A stretch of DNA of 64,000 nt from the NCBI RefSeq assembly GCF_025118155.1, contig NW_026251429.1:1-64000 (forward strand), read 5' to 3'. The DNA is from Cokeromyces recurvatus. Taxonomy: Eukaryota > Mucoromycota > Mucoromycetes > Mucorales > Mucoraceae. Positions 47,761-58,943 of this stretch are shown in pieces. The notes below the pieces were generated by a model. It had not been told where the DNA came from and ran no database searches. It saw only the letters and a program-made list of their open reading frames with translations. Positions within the stretch are counted from its first letter, which is position 1, and every line of letters starts with the position of its first letter. Both the position numbers and the translations under genes were made by a program.

Positions 47761-48783
47761 TTAATCCAACATCATGGCATCTGTATTATCATCCTAATAA
47801 ATGCATATATAATTGTTAATGAGGTTTTATTTTTTAAAAAGAAAATAAACTTACATTTGATTTCATGTATGATTCCATTTCTTTATCTAATTCTTCTGAA
47901 GTCTTGGCTTCTCTTGTTGTACGTCTATTACGATTATCTTGGTAGTGACGACGACCACGACTTCCTCTATTACTTTCATAACGACGACTAATAAACATTA
48001 ATTTTATTCTGTGTACATCTACACATCTTCCCATTCTAACTTTACCTTCCTCCTTCACGAGGTTTATTACGTGGCGTATATTCTCGAAGTTGAATACGCA
48101 TAGGTTGTCCTACATTATTATATTCATAAATACAAGAGAACTCTCTTCATCTCTCTCTTTCTTTCTTTCTCTCTATTTACCATCAAGTTCAACATTGTTG
48201 TATTTTTCAATAGCCTTTTCAGCATCTTGTTGAGTTTCATATTTAACTACTGCAGAACCTGTTGAACGACCTGAGGGATCATAAAAGAGACGAGCTCTAA
48301 GGACTTTACCAATTGTCGAAAACAATTCTTCTACATCTTTTTCTGTCACATTATAATGTAGGTTATCAATACTAATCTCAATACCACGTGGTGATCGGTT
48401 TTTAGTAGTTCCTAAACGAGAGAAAATATCGGCACGACGATCCAATGTGTCTTCATCAAACATGTCATGAGCCCATTGTCCATCGATACCTTTCTAGAAA
48501 AAAAAAAAAAAAAAAAAGATCAGATGTTAAAGAAGACAATAGATAATGGGGAGGGGGGGAGGAAGGAAGAAGAAGAAAATAAAAACTATGGTTTGTGATT
48601 TACTTTGTTATCTACTTCAATAGTACGAATAAAGGATCGAGTTGTAGGACCATTATTATTTGATCGTTTACGAATAGGACCACGTCTTGAGGAAGAAAAG
48701 TTTGTATGTCTTTTGTTATGAGTTCTCTCTCTTTTCCTTTCTCTGATGACATCATCGAGTGCTTGATCAAGTTTGGAGGCCAT
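47761..48783 (-). CDS. YRA1: mRNA export adaptor ALYREF/Yra1 (THO complex subunit 4)
   Basis: Five exons on minus. N-terminus MASKLDQALDDVIRERKRER contains the conserved UAP56/Sub2-binding motif (LD.ALDDVI), followed by a basic stretch (RRGPIRKRSNN). The RRM lies in 48463-48173 and the next exon: RGIEISIDNLHYNVTEKDVE (RNP2-like), TGSAVVKYETQQDAEKAIEK (RNP1-like) and VELDGQPMRIQL. An RG/R-rich linker (NRGSRGRRHYQDNRNRRTT) precedes the C-terminal motif SEELDKEMESYM, the second Sub2-binding box. The last exon is DDNTDAMMLD, stop 47761-47763. It recruits the exporter Mex67/NXF1 to spliced mRNA. All four introns have GTA/AG borders. Confidence 0.93.
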
Positions 48784-49077
48784 CTTTTAATGTTAAAAAA
48801 AAAAAAAGAAATTTGTTTATTGAATTCAAGAATTTTCGTATGGTTAAAAAAAAAAAAAAAAAAGAAAAAAAAAAGAACTAAAAATAGTGACTTGTTTACT
48901 AATGCACTAAACGAATTATTATAAAATCAAATTAATAAAAAAGACACAAATAAACAAACAAACAAACATATATAAATAAAGAAAAAGTAAATATACAAAA
49001 AATAAAATAAAATAGAATAGTGTAATTCATAGTGATGATACAATAAGTTTAAATAAGTCTTCTTCTAAATGATGTTC

Positions 49078-50760
49078 TCACTGTATTTCTCTATGCTTCT
49101 TTGGTGTAGGCATAGGAGAAGGAGGTCGATAAGTACCTTGATTTGGATGAAGATAATCTTGATTTGTTGTATTTAATAATGCAGCAATAGAAGGTGATTG
49201 ACGTGCATCTTTACAAGTATTATGATTATTTAATTCTAAGCCATGTTCTTCAATAGGAACGGGTTTATGTTCAAGATGTCTTATCCATCGATTACGACAT
49301 TGTATATTACTACGTCCTTTAATTTCTTTTGAACAGGCTTCCCAGTTACTATGACCGTATTTTTGAACAGCTCTTCTTAATAGTCTATCTTCTTCTTCAG
49401 TCCATCTTGTGTAAGTTGAGCGAGGCTTTTTTGGAATATTTTCATAGGACCTCTGTAGATCGGGTGAAGAAGTGTTCGTGTTGGTAGTGGTAGTAGAGGT
49501 AATGGATGCAATCTCATCCGCCGAGTCATCCTCTATTGTTAAAGGACGTTTACCAATTTCATGATTCAACATTTGGTCAGCTACGATGCCTAAACTTTCT
49601 AAACCTGATAACCTATAATCAGGTGAATATTGTTGCTGAAATAGGTATTTCTTTTTCTTAAGATGAGTATTCGATTCTTGCACATTTGCATTCAAGGTAT
49701 CAATAATTTCATGCAAGTATTCGATCTCAGCATCCCGAGCTGATAATCTTAATTCAGCTAAATGAAGTTTACGCATTAATAAAGTACGATCTTTAAAGAG
49801 AGATTCCTTATCGTCTAGATTTGATGTAGACATATGTTCAATTTTATCTAATGTAGATGCCATTTTTTTTAATTTTTTGACAAGTATTTCTATATCTTTG
49901 TTGAGGAGATTTGATTCTAACAAATGATGAGTTTTTTGTTCATTTTGCTTTTAGATACGTATGAATGTAGATAGGAAGAAGTATGAGTACATGTCATGCA
50001 TATATATATATATATACATTTTCATATATATAAATAAAGTTATATGGTATACTTTACAGTCATTAAAAATATATTCTTCATTGTATTAATAGCATTTTCC
50101 TTATCAGAAATAATAGAAGTACGTTTAATTTGTTCTGCTTGCGACCAAATGATCTTTTCAAGATATTTTTGACGTTCCAAAGATTCACGTAACTTGATTT
50201 TATAAATTAGACAACTATTATATTACACACACACACATATTAAAATAAGTCTTGTATACCTTTTGCTGTAATTCATCAATATCTTCTTCTTCATGTTTCC
50301 ATTTATTATTTGCTGTTGTAGGTGCTATATAATCCCATGGATATTGAATTGTAGAAGTGATTGGCAAGTAAGAATGCCCTCCCTTATCGTTATATGGAGT
50401 CGTGATTGCATTAGGATGTAACTGTTGCGGAGATAATAAAGGATGTACATGATGATGATTATTATTATTATCCAATAAAACCAGATCAATCTTCCATTTA
50501 GCATTTTCACCCCACTGTTCGATCTATGTATGTATGTATATGTGTATATTAATTTTTTTATTTATTTTTTATTGGATAATAATTATATTTACTTGTCTTT
50601 TAATTGACTGAAATATATGTTCTAATTTGCCTAAATTTGCATGTTGTGCTGGCACTGGTAACTGATAATAGCCTTGTTGTGATTGTTTTCCACTTAATGG
50701 AGAATGTGTTTTAACTATTGAAGACATATTTTGTAGCCTTGATAATGTATCTGTTTGCAT
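49078..50760 (-). CDS. SANT/Myb-domain protein with coiled coil
   Basis: Start MQTDTLSRLQNMSSIVKTHS at 50760 (an in-frame Met at 50877 would add only Phe-rich sequence). Exons: LPVPAQHANLGKLEHIFQSI; a His/Asn/Pro-rich part (NNNNHHHVHPLLSPQQLHPN) with HEEEDIDELQQK; helical ESLERQKYLEKIIWSQAEQI; and a long exon with coiled coil (LNKDIEILVKKLKKMASTLD, KLHLAELRLSARDAEIEYLH). At about residues 165-215 of that exon is one Myb repeat with three Trp: TRWTEEEDRLLRRAV, SNWEACSKEIKGRS, QCRNRWIRHLEH. A putative nuclear DNA- or chromatin-binding protein. The combination with a long coiled coil is not one I can name. Confidence 0.82.
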
Positions 50761-52155
50761 TTTTATTATAAACAAAATAAATGAAAAAAAAAAAAGTAAA
50801 AAGGAAAAGAATAAAAAAAAAAAGAAATATTGTTTAATATATAAATATTTATATAATTTTATATTTGAATGTTCCAATCAAATCTTTAATAGTTTAACCT
50901 ATTTTGTAATGAAACCTCACATAAATATCGCGTCGTCATTCTATTTAATATAAAATAAATAAAATAAAATAAAATAAAATACACTATATAAATAGCCACT
51001 TGAATATCTTTATTGCTATTCTATATAATTTTATATTTTCTGTATACACAATAGAGTGTGAATCGTGTTTATGATATACGTATTTTTATGATATGAACAA
51101 AAATTAACACAATTAGTGCAAATAACATGTGTGGAGTATAAAGTTTATGAATTATGCATCAGCAAAGTTAAACAATTACGTCATATACTTCTCCCATTTT
51201 GTCTGGTGAAGTTTTTTATTTTATTTTTTATACACAAAATAAACGTTTACTTTATGAATAAGAACAAGTTGTTCTCTCCTTTTTTTTTTTCTGTATACAT
51301 TTTAACAAAAAAGAAAGAGTCTTTTTCATACAGCTTACTTTTTTACCCTATTTGTAATTACACGCTATAAATAAAATGTGTCTAATATCTCTTTTACTTT
51401 CTTTCTCTCTCTTAAACTCATCATGTTTGGTTTTCTAGCACTACTCTTTTTAATTAACTACTTTATTTTATATAAATAGATACTTTTGTATCACGGTATA
51501 TGTATCTATTTTGATAAAGTGAATAAGACATGTATTCTATATACACGCGAAGATCAGATAATAGGATTAAGTAATTGTATTACCAGTCACTTTACGCAGA
51601 GTTCAATAGTTTTGTACGACTGTAGGTTCTTCTTTCCCTGGGAGATCAACATCTTTTGCTAAAATGATGTCGCAATAAATAAAATAAAATACGACACACA
51701 CACACACATATATATATATATATGCAGTAATAACAACCTCAAAGGACGTTTTCTTCCCCTCCCCTCCTCCTCTTTAAAAAATAGTATGGAGATAATGATG
51801 AGTTTGAGTATACTGTATAGTGTCAACTGGACCATTGCAAGTAGAATACGACTAGGAAAAAAAGGAAAAAAAAAGAGAGAGAGAGAGAGGCTAGAGGGAA
51901 AGAAATCAAATTAGTATAAGAGTCTTGTCATTGAAATAGGGGAAGATAAACACACACACAAAGAACATATGTATCTATTATCAGTAATCTTCCTAGTTTT
52001 GATTTCCAATGATTTTGACTTGAATTGTAATTAAGTGACTCAACTAATGTCTGTCTTCCCACCGCCCTCTTTGGTACAATTGTAGACTGTATTCTTTCCA
52101 CAAAGCATCCATTTATTTTATTTTATTTTTTCCAACTCTAATACAACTGGTTTGT

Positions 52156-52192
<37 letters not shown>

Positions 52193-52856
52193 TTTTGTTC
52201 CTGATATAATAACGTATAACAAACATGTATCGTCGTCGTCCAAGATACGTGTTGAGATTGATTTAATTTTCATGCTTCAAAGCTTGTTGCAAGTATATTC
52301 CATCCATTTCAGGGTATGATTTCCGCCTTCTTTCATATATGTATACATTTATATACCACAAGTCAAATCAGAGTAAATAAAACAAGGCATGTTAGTACAA
52401 CACTGATATGATTATGCATCGAAATCTCTCTCTCTCTTTTTTTTTTTCTCTGACTCATATTGCTCCCAGTAGGGTTCAAAGTAAATATAAATATGCATAG
52501 GAATGAAAAAAAACAGTTATTTGTATAATGCTGATCAACAATATAAATTACGTAATAAATACATCCATGGTTCAAGTTTGATTTCTTTAATAGTTTGAAA
52601 CGTAAATAAACATCAATAAGATGCACTCAACAATGAATAAGAAAAGGAATATGATGCATACTTTGTGATATAAGTAAATGAAAGAATATAATTTATACAT
52701 GAAGAAGGAGACCCAAACTAAAGATAAAAGAAGCTAAATTATATCATTTTTTTTTTTTTTTTTTTATATTCAATCAGCACATAGTATTGCGAGTCAAAAA
52801 AAAAATCTTTCTAAACATATCAGTGGCTAAACTTACTATGAGAAATGATAACAATG

Positions 52857-52890
<34 letters not shown>

Positions 52891-53408
52891 ATAATCAATG
52901 ACTACTTTAGCAGAATATTTTTTTTCCATCAAATTGTATTTTTAAAAAGCTACTTTATTTACTGTTTGCGTGCTGCTTTTTTTTTTAGTATCCAATTACA
53001 AAAAAAAAAAAAAAAGTGTCACATTTGATAAATAAAAAGGGCTTTTATAATCAACATTTAATCTGGATAAAAGGAACCAATATTTTATTATGATGTATAT
53101 AACAATGAAAGAATATCAAATTGTTCGTGGATTAATAAAAATGGCAAGGGTATGTAAGAAAAAAAAAAATAAAAGAAAAATTAAAATAAAAGAGAAGAAC
53201 GAAAAAGAAGATAAACAGTATACAATCCTCCCCAAGCCTTTCAAAAAACCATCTTGTAAAAATAAAAAATAAAAAATAAAAAAATTTTTTTTTGAACTGA
53301 TTTTGTTATTTTTTTACTTTTTTTGGCGTTATTTTTTTTTACTTTTTTTGGTGTTTTTTTTGATTATCTCATAAGGCTGAAAAAGGTTGTTTCTTTTTTT
53401 TTTTTCCT
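50761..53408. other. Long intergenic region rich in simple repeats
   Basis: Contains (AAAAT)n near 50960, (CA)n at 51697-51711 and 52859-52887, (GA)n near 51877, poly(A) at 52160-52188 and (T)n at 52749-52766. The frame at 53090-53272 is lysine-only low complexity. No gene or structured RNA recognised. It includes the promoter of the SANT/Myb gene. Confidence 0.5.
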
Positions 53409-53603
53409 TTAAGCTGTTGGTTTAGGAATTGATGTAAATAAAGCGTTTGCTGTAGTAAAAGAACTTGCAACAACAGGTTGGCAACGTTTGGATACAACGA
53501 CACCACGACGACGACGATACAAAGGAATCCAAGGATAAGATGTTGAAGGAGCTGCAGGACGCTTATTACGCAGTAACGAAGAAGATCTTATTAAAGGTTT
53601 CTT

Positions 53604-53647
<44 letters not shown>

Positions 53648-53861
53648 GATTAACTGAAAGTTGTGTTGTAATGCTTGCCATTTGATCCTTAAGTTGACAT
53701 GATTCTGAACAATAAAGTGAAGAATCATTCTATTAAAAAAAAAAAAAAGATCGTTAGTTTATAATCAAGATTGATTATTTAATTTGTTAAAGAATATAAC
53801 AATCACTTACCAATACATCATCAATACGGTTATCACAGATAATACACCAAGAAAGATCCAT
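53409..53861 (-). CDS. Ecl1-family small zinc-cluster protein with polyglutamine
   Basis: Two exons: 53861-53811 (MDLSWCIICDNRIDDVL) and 53729-53409. The joined N-terminus MDLSWCIICDNRIDDVL-NDSSLYCSESC has the C-x2-C...YCS..C layout of the fungal Ecl1 (extender of chronological lifespan) domain. After QLKDQMASITTQLSVN comes Q15 encoded by a pure (CAA)n run (53604-53648), then a serine/arginine-rich part (KKPLIRSSSLLRNKRPAAPS) ending SIPKPTA. Total 123 aa. Yeast Ecl1-type proteins affect stationary-phase survival; that function is inferred from the short domain only. Confidence 0.72.
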
Positions 53862-54298
53862 TTTGTATTTTGATTCAATATTGGTGGCCCTTTTTTGTCA
53901 AATAAAAGAAAAGGAAAGGATTCATAGAATGCAAAAGAAAACTTTGAATTTATAAAAAATGTGGAGTTTGAAATTAATAGGCAAAAAAAAAAAAAAAAAA
54001 AAATCAATAATGATGATTCATTTAGATTATTGTGTTACATATATGCTGTGCCACTTTTTATAGTAAATATTTGCATGTATTGACATTCATTAGCCAACTT
54101 ACACAATGCAAACTATAAATGGGATCTACTACCACAAACAGATATAATAGATAACTTAATATTTACCATGTATGAATATATAATAGATAGACATTTATAT
54201 ACATATATGTATATATATATATCTATAATCTAGAAAAAAAAAGAACATACCAGAAAGTTTAGTTATATGTATATATATATATCATGTTCTAAATGTAT

Positions 54299-54338
<40 letters not shown>

Positions 54339-54403
54339 TGAGCATTAATATAAGTATAATAAAAGAAAAGAAAAGAAAAATGATTATATTACATTTATTA
54401 TCA
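53862..54403. other. Intergenic with (TA)n microsatellites
   Basis: Promoter side of the Ecl1-like gene and 3' side of the helicase gene. (TA)n at 54300-54336 and several shorter tracts; poly(T/A) at 53984-54002. No gene. Confidence 0.6.
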
Positions 54404-57400
54404 TTATAGACCATCATTTGTAATAAGAGAAATAATAGCATGTGCTACACCTGTATTTGAAACATCTAGATCAGGATCTTCAATCTTATATTCTAATTCA
54501 AGCTGTAATAGTCTTTTAAGTTGATTTACAAGGACACCAATACGCGCCCATGATCTAAATTTAATCCAGTCTTCTTCTCCTACTGTTAAACCTCTACCAA
54601 GATGATCTACGTTAATTTGCCCTCCAAAGAACAATATACCGTATGAAGGCACCTCTGTGCCATCTCGAATAAATGTTTTACTTGTTGCCATTTTTGAGAA
54701 ATAGGTTAAAAAAGATGAATTATAATTATTGTTACTGAACAATAAGGATGAAGGATGCAAGAATACTCGACCTATACGTATAGAAAGATAGGATGTTTAA
54801 TTTAGTAAATACACACACACATATATATATATATATATTTATATACTCTCTTTGTCTTTTTTTACCATCTTCTTTTGTAATATATTTGATTTCTTTAGCT
54901 TCTTTTTCTCTTTCAACTGTACCGCCTATTAGTTTATCATATTTTGTGTCGGGTAACTGAATCTTGGCTACATTAGGATTAAGACCAGCAAAAATAATCG
55001 ACTTGATCAAATTGATATTATCTACATTTTCATTACTACTCTTAGAGAATCCAATCTCTGATAATGCTTCTCTATATTGTCGACGCAAATTTTGTACTTC
55101 ATTTAATGTTGCAAATGATAGAAAGTTTTCTTCGCAAAATTTGCGTGCTGCTTTAAGTCCTTTAGTTTGAATCGTTTCATGCCATTCTTCATAAGCTTTC
55201 ATATCTGCCAACCAATCACTTTTACCATAATTAAATTTTTCTCTTGCTCTAAACAAACAAAGCTGTTTATATTAGCTACTAGTCACATCTTCTCATTCTC
55301 TCACTCACTCACTCACTCACTCACTCACTCTCTCTCTCTCTCTCTCTCACTCTCTCTCTTTCTTTCTTTCTTTCTTTCCTTTTTTTTTCCCCCTTCCCCT
55401 CTTCTTAACTCACCGCTTAGCTTCTTCTCGTTTCTCCATAGGTGAAGTAAATGGGCTCTTCAAGGACATGATAGAGGCAATGGTCAAGATGGGCTCTAAA
55501 CATCCAAATACAGAGCCAAACAAGAGCATTTTACTAATTCTTAAATCAGCAGGAATGGAAGCCATATGTCGCCCTAAAGGTGTCAGGTCACCTATTACAT
55601 CTATTGCATCTACCTGTCGTAATGAACGAACTGCTGCATCTAACGCTTTCACGGAAGGTGGATCAATCGCCTTGGCCAGGAATGCTCGTATATCTTCATG
55701 GCCCATTGCCTTTACCGTCAAACATAATTGTTCAAGTGGGGTCCTCAGTAACTCGGGAACCTGTTGTGCACGCATTTTAGTTTCATCTGTATGTTGAGTA
55801 AAGAGCTTGAAGCATTGACCAGGTCGTGTACGACCTGCACGACCTCTACGTTGCTTACATGAAGCGCGTGATGCCCATGTCTCTACTAAATGCATCATCT
55901 GATTCGATGCCTCAAATTGAGTCTCCTTCACACGACCTGAATCAATCACATAGACAACACCTTCAATCGTGATCGATGTCTCTGCCACATTCGTAGCGAC
56001 AACGATCTTACGTACATGAGCTGGGACAGTCTTGAAGACACGGGTTTGTTCTTGCGGTGAGAGATTAGCATGCAATGGAAGGATTTCAAGGTCATCTGAT
56101 AATAATTCATCTTGAAGGACCTCAATACAACGTTTGATCTCCATAGCACCTGGCATAAAGATCAAGATGGCAGGTTGAGCATGAGGGATGATGACCGTTT
56201 CATGGTCGATGATATGTCGCACAGTACGTGCCACAAGATCATAATCAATAGAGTCCTTGTTACGATACCGGGCCAAGGTTCGTACCGTACGTTCTCCATA
56301 CCCTCTTTCTAAATAAGGTATTTGCCATTCAGCCCATTCACCTTCATCCTGTTTAGTCGTCGTCGTCTTATTATCATCTACGGATATCATCATCATCTCT
56401 AAAATATCTTCTAAATAAAAATCTTGCACAGGATGAGTAAAGCCAGGAATTTGAATCGTCGGTGCTCCTCCAAAGTAACTTGAGAACAATTCTTGATTAA
56501 TTGTAGCTGACATCAACACAATCTTTAAATCTTTGCGCTTCCTCAGGACCTCTCTCAAGATAATCAATAAGAAATCACTATCGACGGAGCGTTCATGCAC
56601 TTCATCAATCATCACATGGCTAATGCCCCTCAGATAAGGATCAGACTGCAATCGACGCAACAGGACACCCGTTGTCACAAACTGGAGACGTGTTTGACGT
56701 GACATCCTGGTCTCTCCACGAACAGCGTAGCCTACCGTCTCACCTACCTTCTCACAACGTTCAGCCGCCACACGTTCAGCTACACCAATGGCTGAAATCT
56801 TGCGTGGTTGGGTACAAATGATATTACAACTAGACCCTCTTAACTGCATAATCTCTTCGTCTAAAATGAATTGTGGAACTTGTGTCGTTTTACCACAACC
56901 GGTTTCACCACTCACGATCGTTACTTGATGTCCCAACACTGTTTTAATCACAGTGGATTTAAATTCATGAGCAGGTAATCTGGATCGTACAAGTCCCATC
57001 GGGACATAGGCTGGGGAATTCAGTAGATTCTCTAGCTCCTCTTTAAGTTTCAAAGACACCTCAGGGTTCGGAGAAAGTGCTTCGATACGATGATGACGAC
57101 GTTGATGTCGTCGGTGTTGTTGTTTAGTGGTCATACTACTATAATCAAAACTAAGACGCTCAGTCATGTCACGTAATTTGGGAGGATGTGAGATGATCTC
57201 TTGAAGGTTCTCACTAAACCATTCTGTACACATATAAATGAACGGCATACCTCTGTTCCTTTCAGCTTCCTCAACAAGACCACGAATGAGAGCCATCTTT
57301 AAATATTTAGGAAGATTGTCACATTCAATTACAAATAAGGGTAAACCATAAGGGTATTGTGAGTCCTTGGGAATGATCACCTGTAACGTTACCGGTTCTT

Positions 57401-57950
57401 TAGGTGATGAAGGTGTAAGACTGGCACTATATTGAATATGATAAATCTGTCGATCATCACTATCCGTTTCCTTTTGAAAAATCGTAGATTCATAGATGGA
57501 CTCCAGGGCTGTAAGCTCATCTTCACGAAGTTGTTGAAGCTCTTCAGTGTCTTGAGGAGTCAACTCTGGAAGAGGTTCATCCCCGTGTGTTAACCTCCAT
57601 TGAAGTAATTCTAGGGCTTTGGATTCATCCCCTTTAGCTCGATTCAAGGCCTCTTCACAAACAGCTTCTGGATATCCAATAGAACTCATACGTTTAAGTA
57701 ACCAGTCTCTACTTAATGATTGCGTTGTGTGACTAATGGTCGTCATGGTTGGATTATAATTTGCTAGCATAAAATTGGCGGGCAAATCTATATATAAAAA
57801 ATTAATCATTGGTTATTTATTTATTTTATTTTATTTTTTTTGTCTCTTCCTCCCACTATAAAAATATATATATTATATACCATCCTCAGGTACGTGTAAA
57901 CCTAGAACAAAAAAAGAAAAAGGAAATCAATAAAAAAAATCTTTTTCTTC

Positions 57951-57981
<31 letters not shown>

Positions 57982-58943
57982 TACAAAGCCAGTCTAATGC
58001 ACTTGCTTTATCAGCTGAATAATCTAACGCTTCATCAGCATGTGTAGCTCTAAATCCCATTTCCACTAATTCTTTAATCAGCTTTTCTTTTTCTTGTTTT
58101 GTGTGTTTCCTAGGCAACTTTTTTTTCCCCCTTCAGATTAGACATTACTCATTTTTTATATATATTAAAAAAAAAAAAAAAACTTACAGGTTGATATGCA
58201 ATTTTCGATCGTTTAATAACTCGTTCAACCAACTCACGATGCTGGCTTGCCATTTGAATAGCAGGCAGACTCTCCCAATATTTTCTCATCTTTTCATCCA
58301 TTTCGACAACTTGTTGCTTTTTATTTGTAGTAGTAGTAGTTGTTGTTGGTGGTAAAGGAACAGCAGCAGCAGCATGTTCCTTTGTAGGCAGCTGTTGTCG
58401 TTGTCTTTTAGGAGCTGTTGACGTAGGTGCATGTGCATTAAATGGATCAGGATTATATTGCCAACTATTAGCAGTTGTCTTGAGTTGTTCAAATTGTCGC
58501 CAATAATCTCTATGTGTAGGTGGCAAAACTTGATGCATGGGTAGGTGTGAGCGAACACGATGCAATGCATAAGTGGCAGCTACATGTTTAGCCTCTGCGG
58601 CAGTCGGGGTCTGCACCTCAGGTGGTGGCGTCATGACAACTGTTTGCATCTGGGCTGTTCGTTTATTTCGCTGTCTAAGTGTGACGGATGCCAGGTAACC
58701 GTTACCTTGTTTCTTTATGTCAAATTCGGGATTCTCCCAATTGGATTTTTGACAATGTTCGTGTAAGTGAGTGACGGGTGTTTTGCCGGTCCACATGCCA
58801 AAGATGGATGAACGTTGTGGTGGTGGAGGGGTATCATCTGATTTAGCATTGCCCTTTTTGGTATTGGATTTCTTTGTTGTTGTTGTTGATGATGATGATG
58901 ATGACGATGACTTGTTCGATTGTTTGTTCTTCTTTCCAGACAT
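54404..58943 (-). CDS. DEAH-box ATP-dependent RNA helicase, DHX57/DHX29-like (yeast YLR419W / Ucp12 type)
   Basis: Six or more exons. N-terminus MSGKKNKQSNKSSSSSSSS with a dsRBD-like region (KTPVTHLHEHCQKSNWENP...AAEAKHVAATYALHRV). UBA-1 (KELVEMGFRATHADEALDY), a 21 nt micro-exon (57901-57881) giving LHVPED, then from 57787 DLPANFML, UBA-2 (MSSIGYPEAVCEEALNRAKG) and an RWD domain (LREDELTALESIYES). Helicase core: GETGCGKTTQVPQF, DEVHERSVDSDF, LMSATINQEL, VVATNVAETSITIEGV, QRRGRAGRTRPGQC. HA2 and OB-fold follow, ending RVFLHPSSLLFSNNNYNSSF, RDGTEVPSYGILFFGG and ARIGVLVNQLKRLLQLE. The ORF Met at 57809 is intronic. Probable role in translation or RNA remodelling. Confidence 0.94.
57881..57901 (-). 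other. 21-nt micro-exon of the DHX57-like gene
   Basis: Upstream exon ends GACTGGCTTT|GTAAG; micro-exon flanked by CTAG and GTATATAA; next exon starts after ATATATAG at 57787. Joining gives DWLC-LHVPED-DLPANFML in one frame; the phase works only with all three pieces. The C-LHxPEDDLP run is conserved in DHX57/DHX29-type proteins as I know them. Confidence 0.85.

Noticed and set aside
50761..50877. Upstream Met at 50877 for the SANT/Myb gene
   Set aside because: It would add only a Phe/Leu-rich stretch encoded by A/T runs; the Met at 50760 begins sensible sequence.
53090..53272. Lys-rich 60-codon plus frame
   Set aside because: Low-complexity A-rich DNA without any family resemblance.
55167..55445. 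92-codon Ser/Leu-rich plus frame
   Set aside because: Translation of (TCAC)n/(TC)n intronic microsatellites of the helicase gene.
57788..57809. Met at 57809 as the start of the large helicase
   Set aside because: It lies in an intron; upstream UBA exons and a micro-exon join in frame to the exon beginning at 57787.
58286..58570. 94-codon minus frame MHCIVFAHTYPC...
   Set aside because: Alternate frame of the first exon of the DHX57-like gene.
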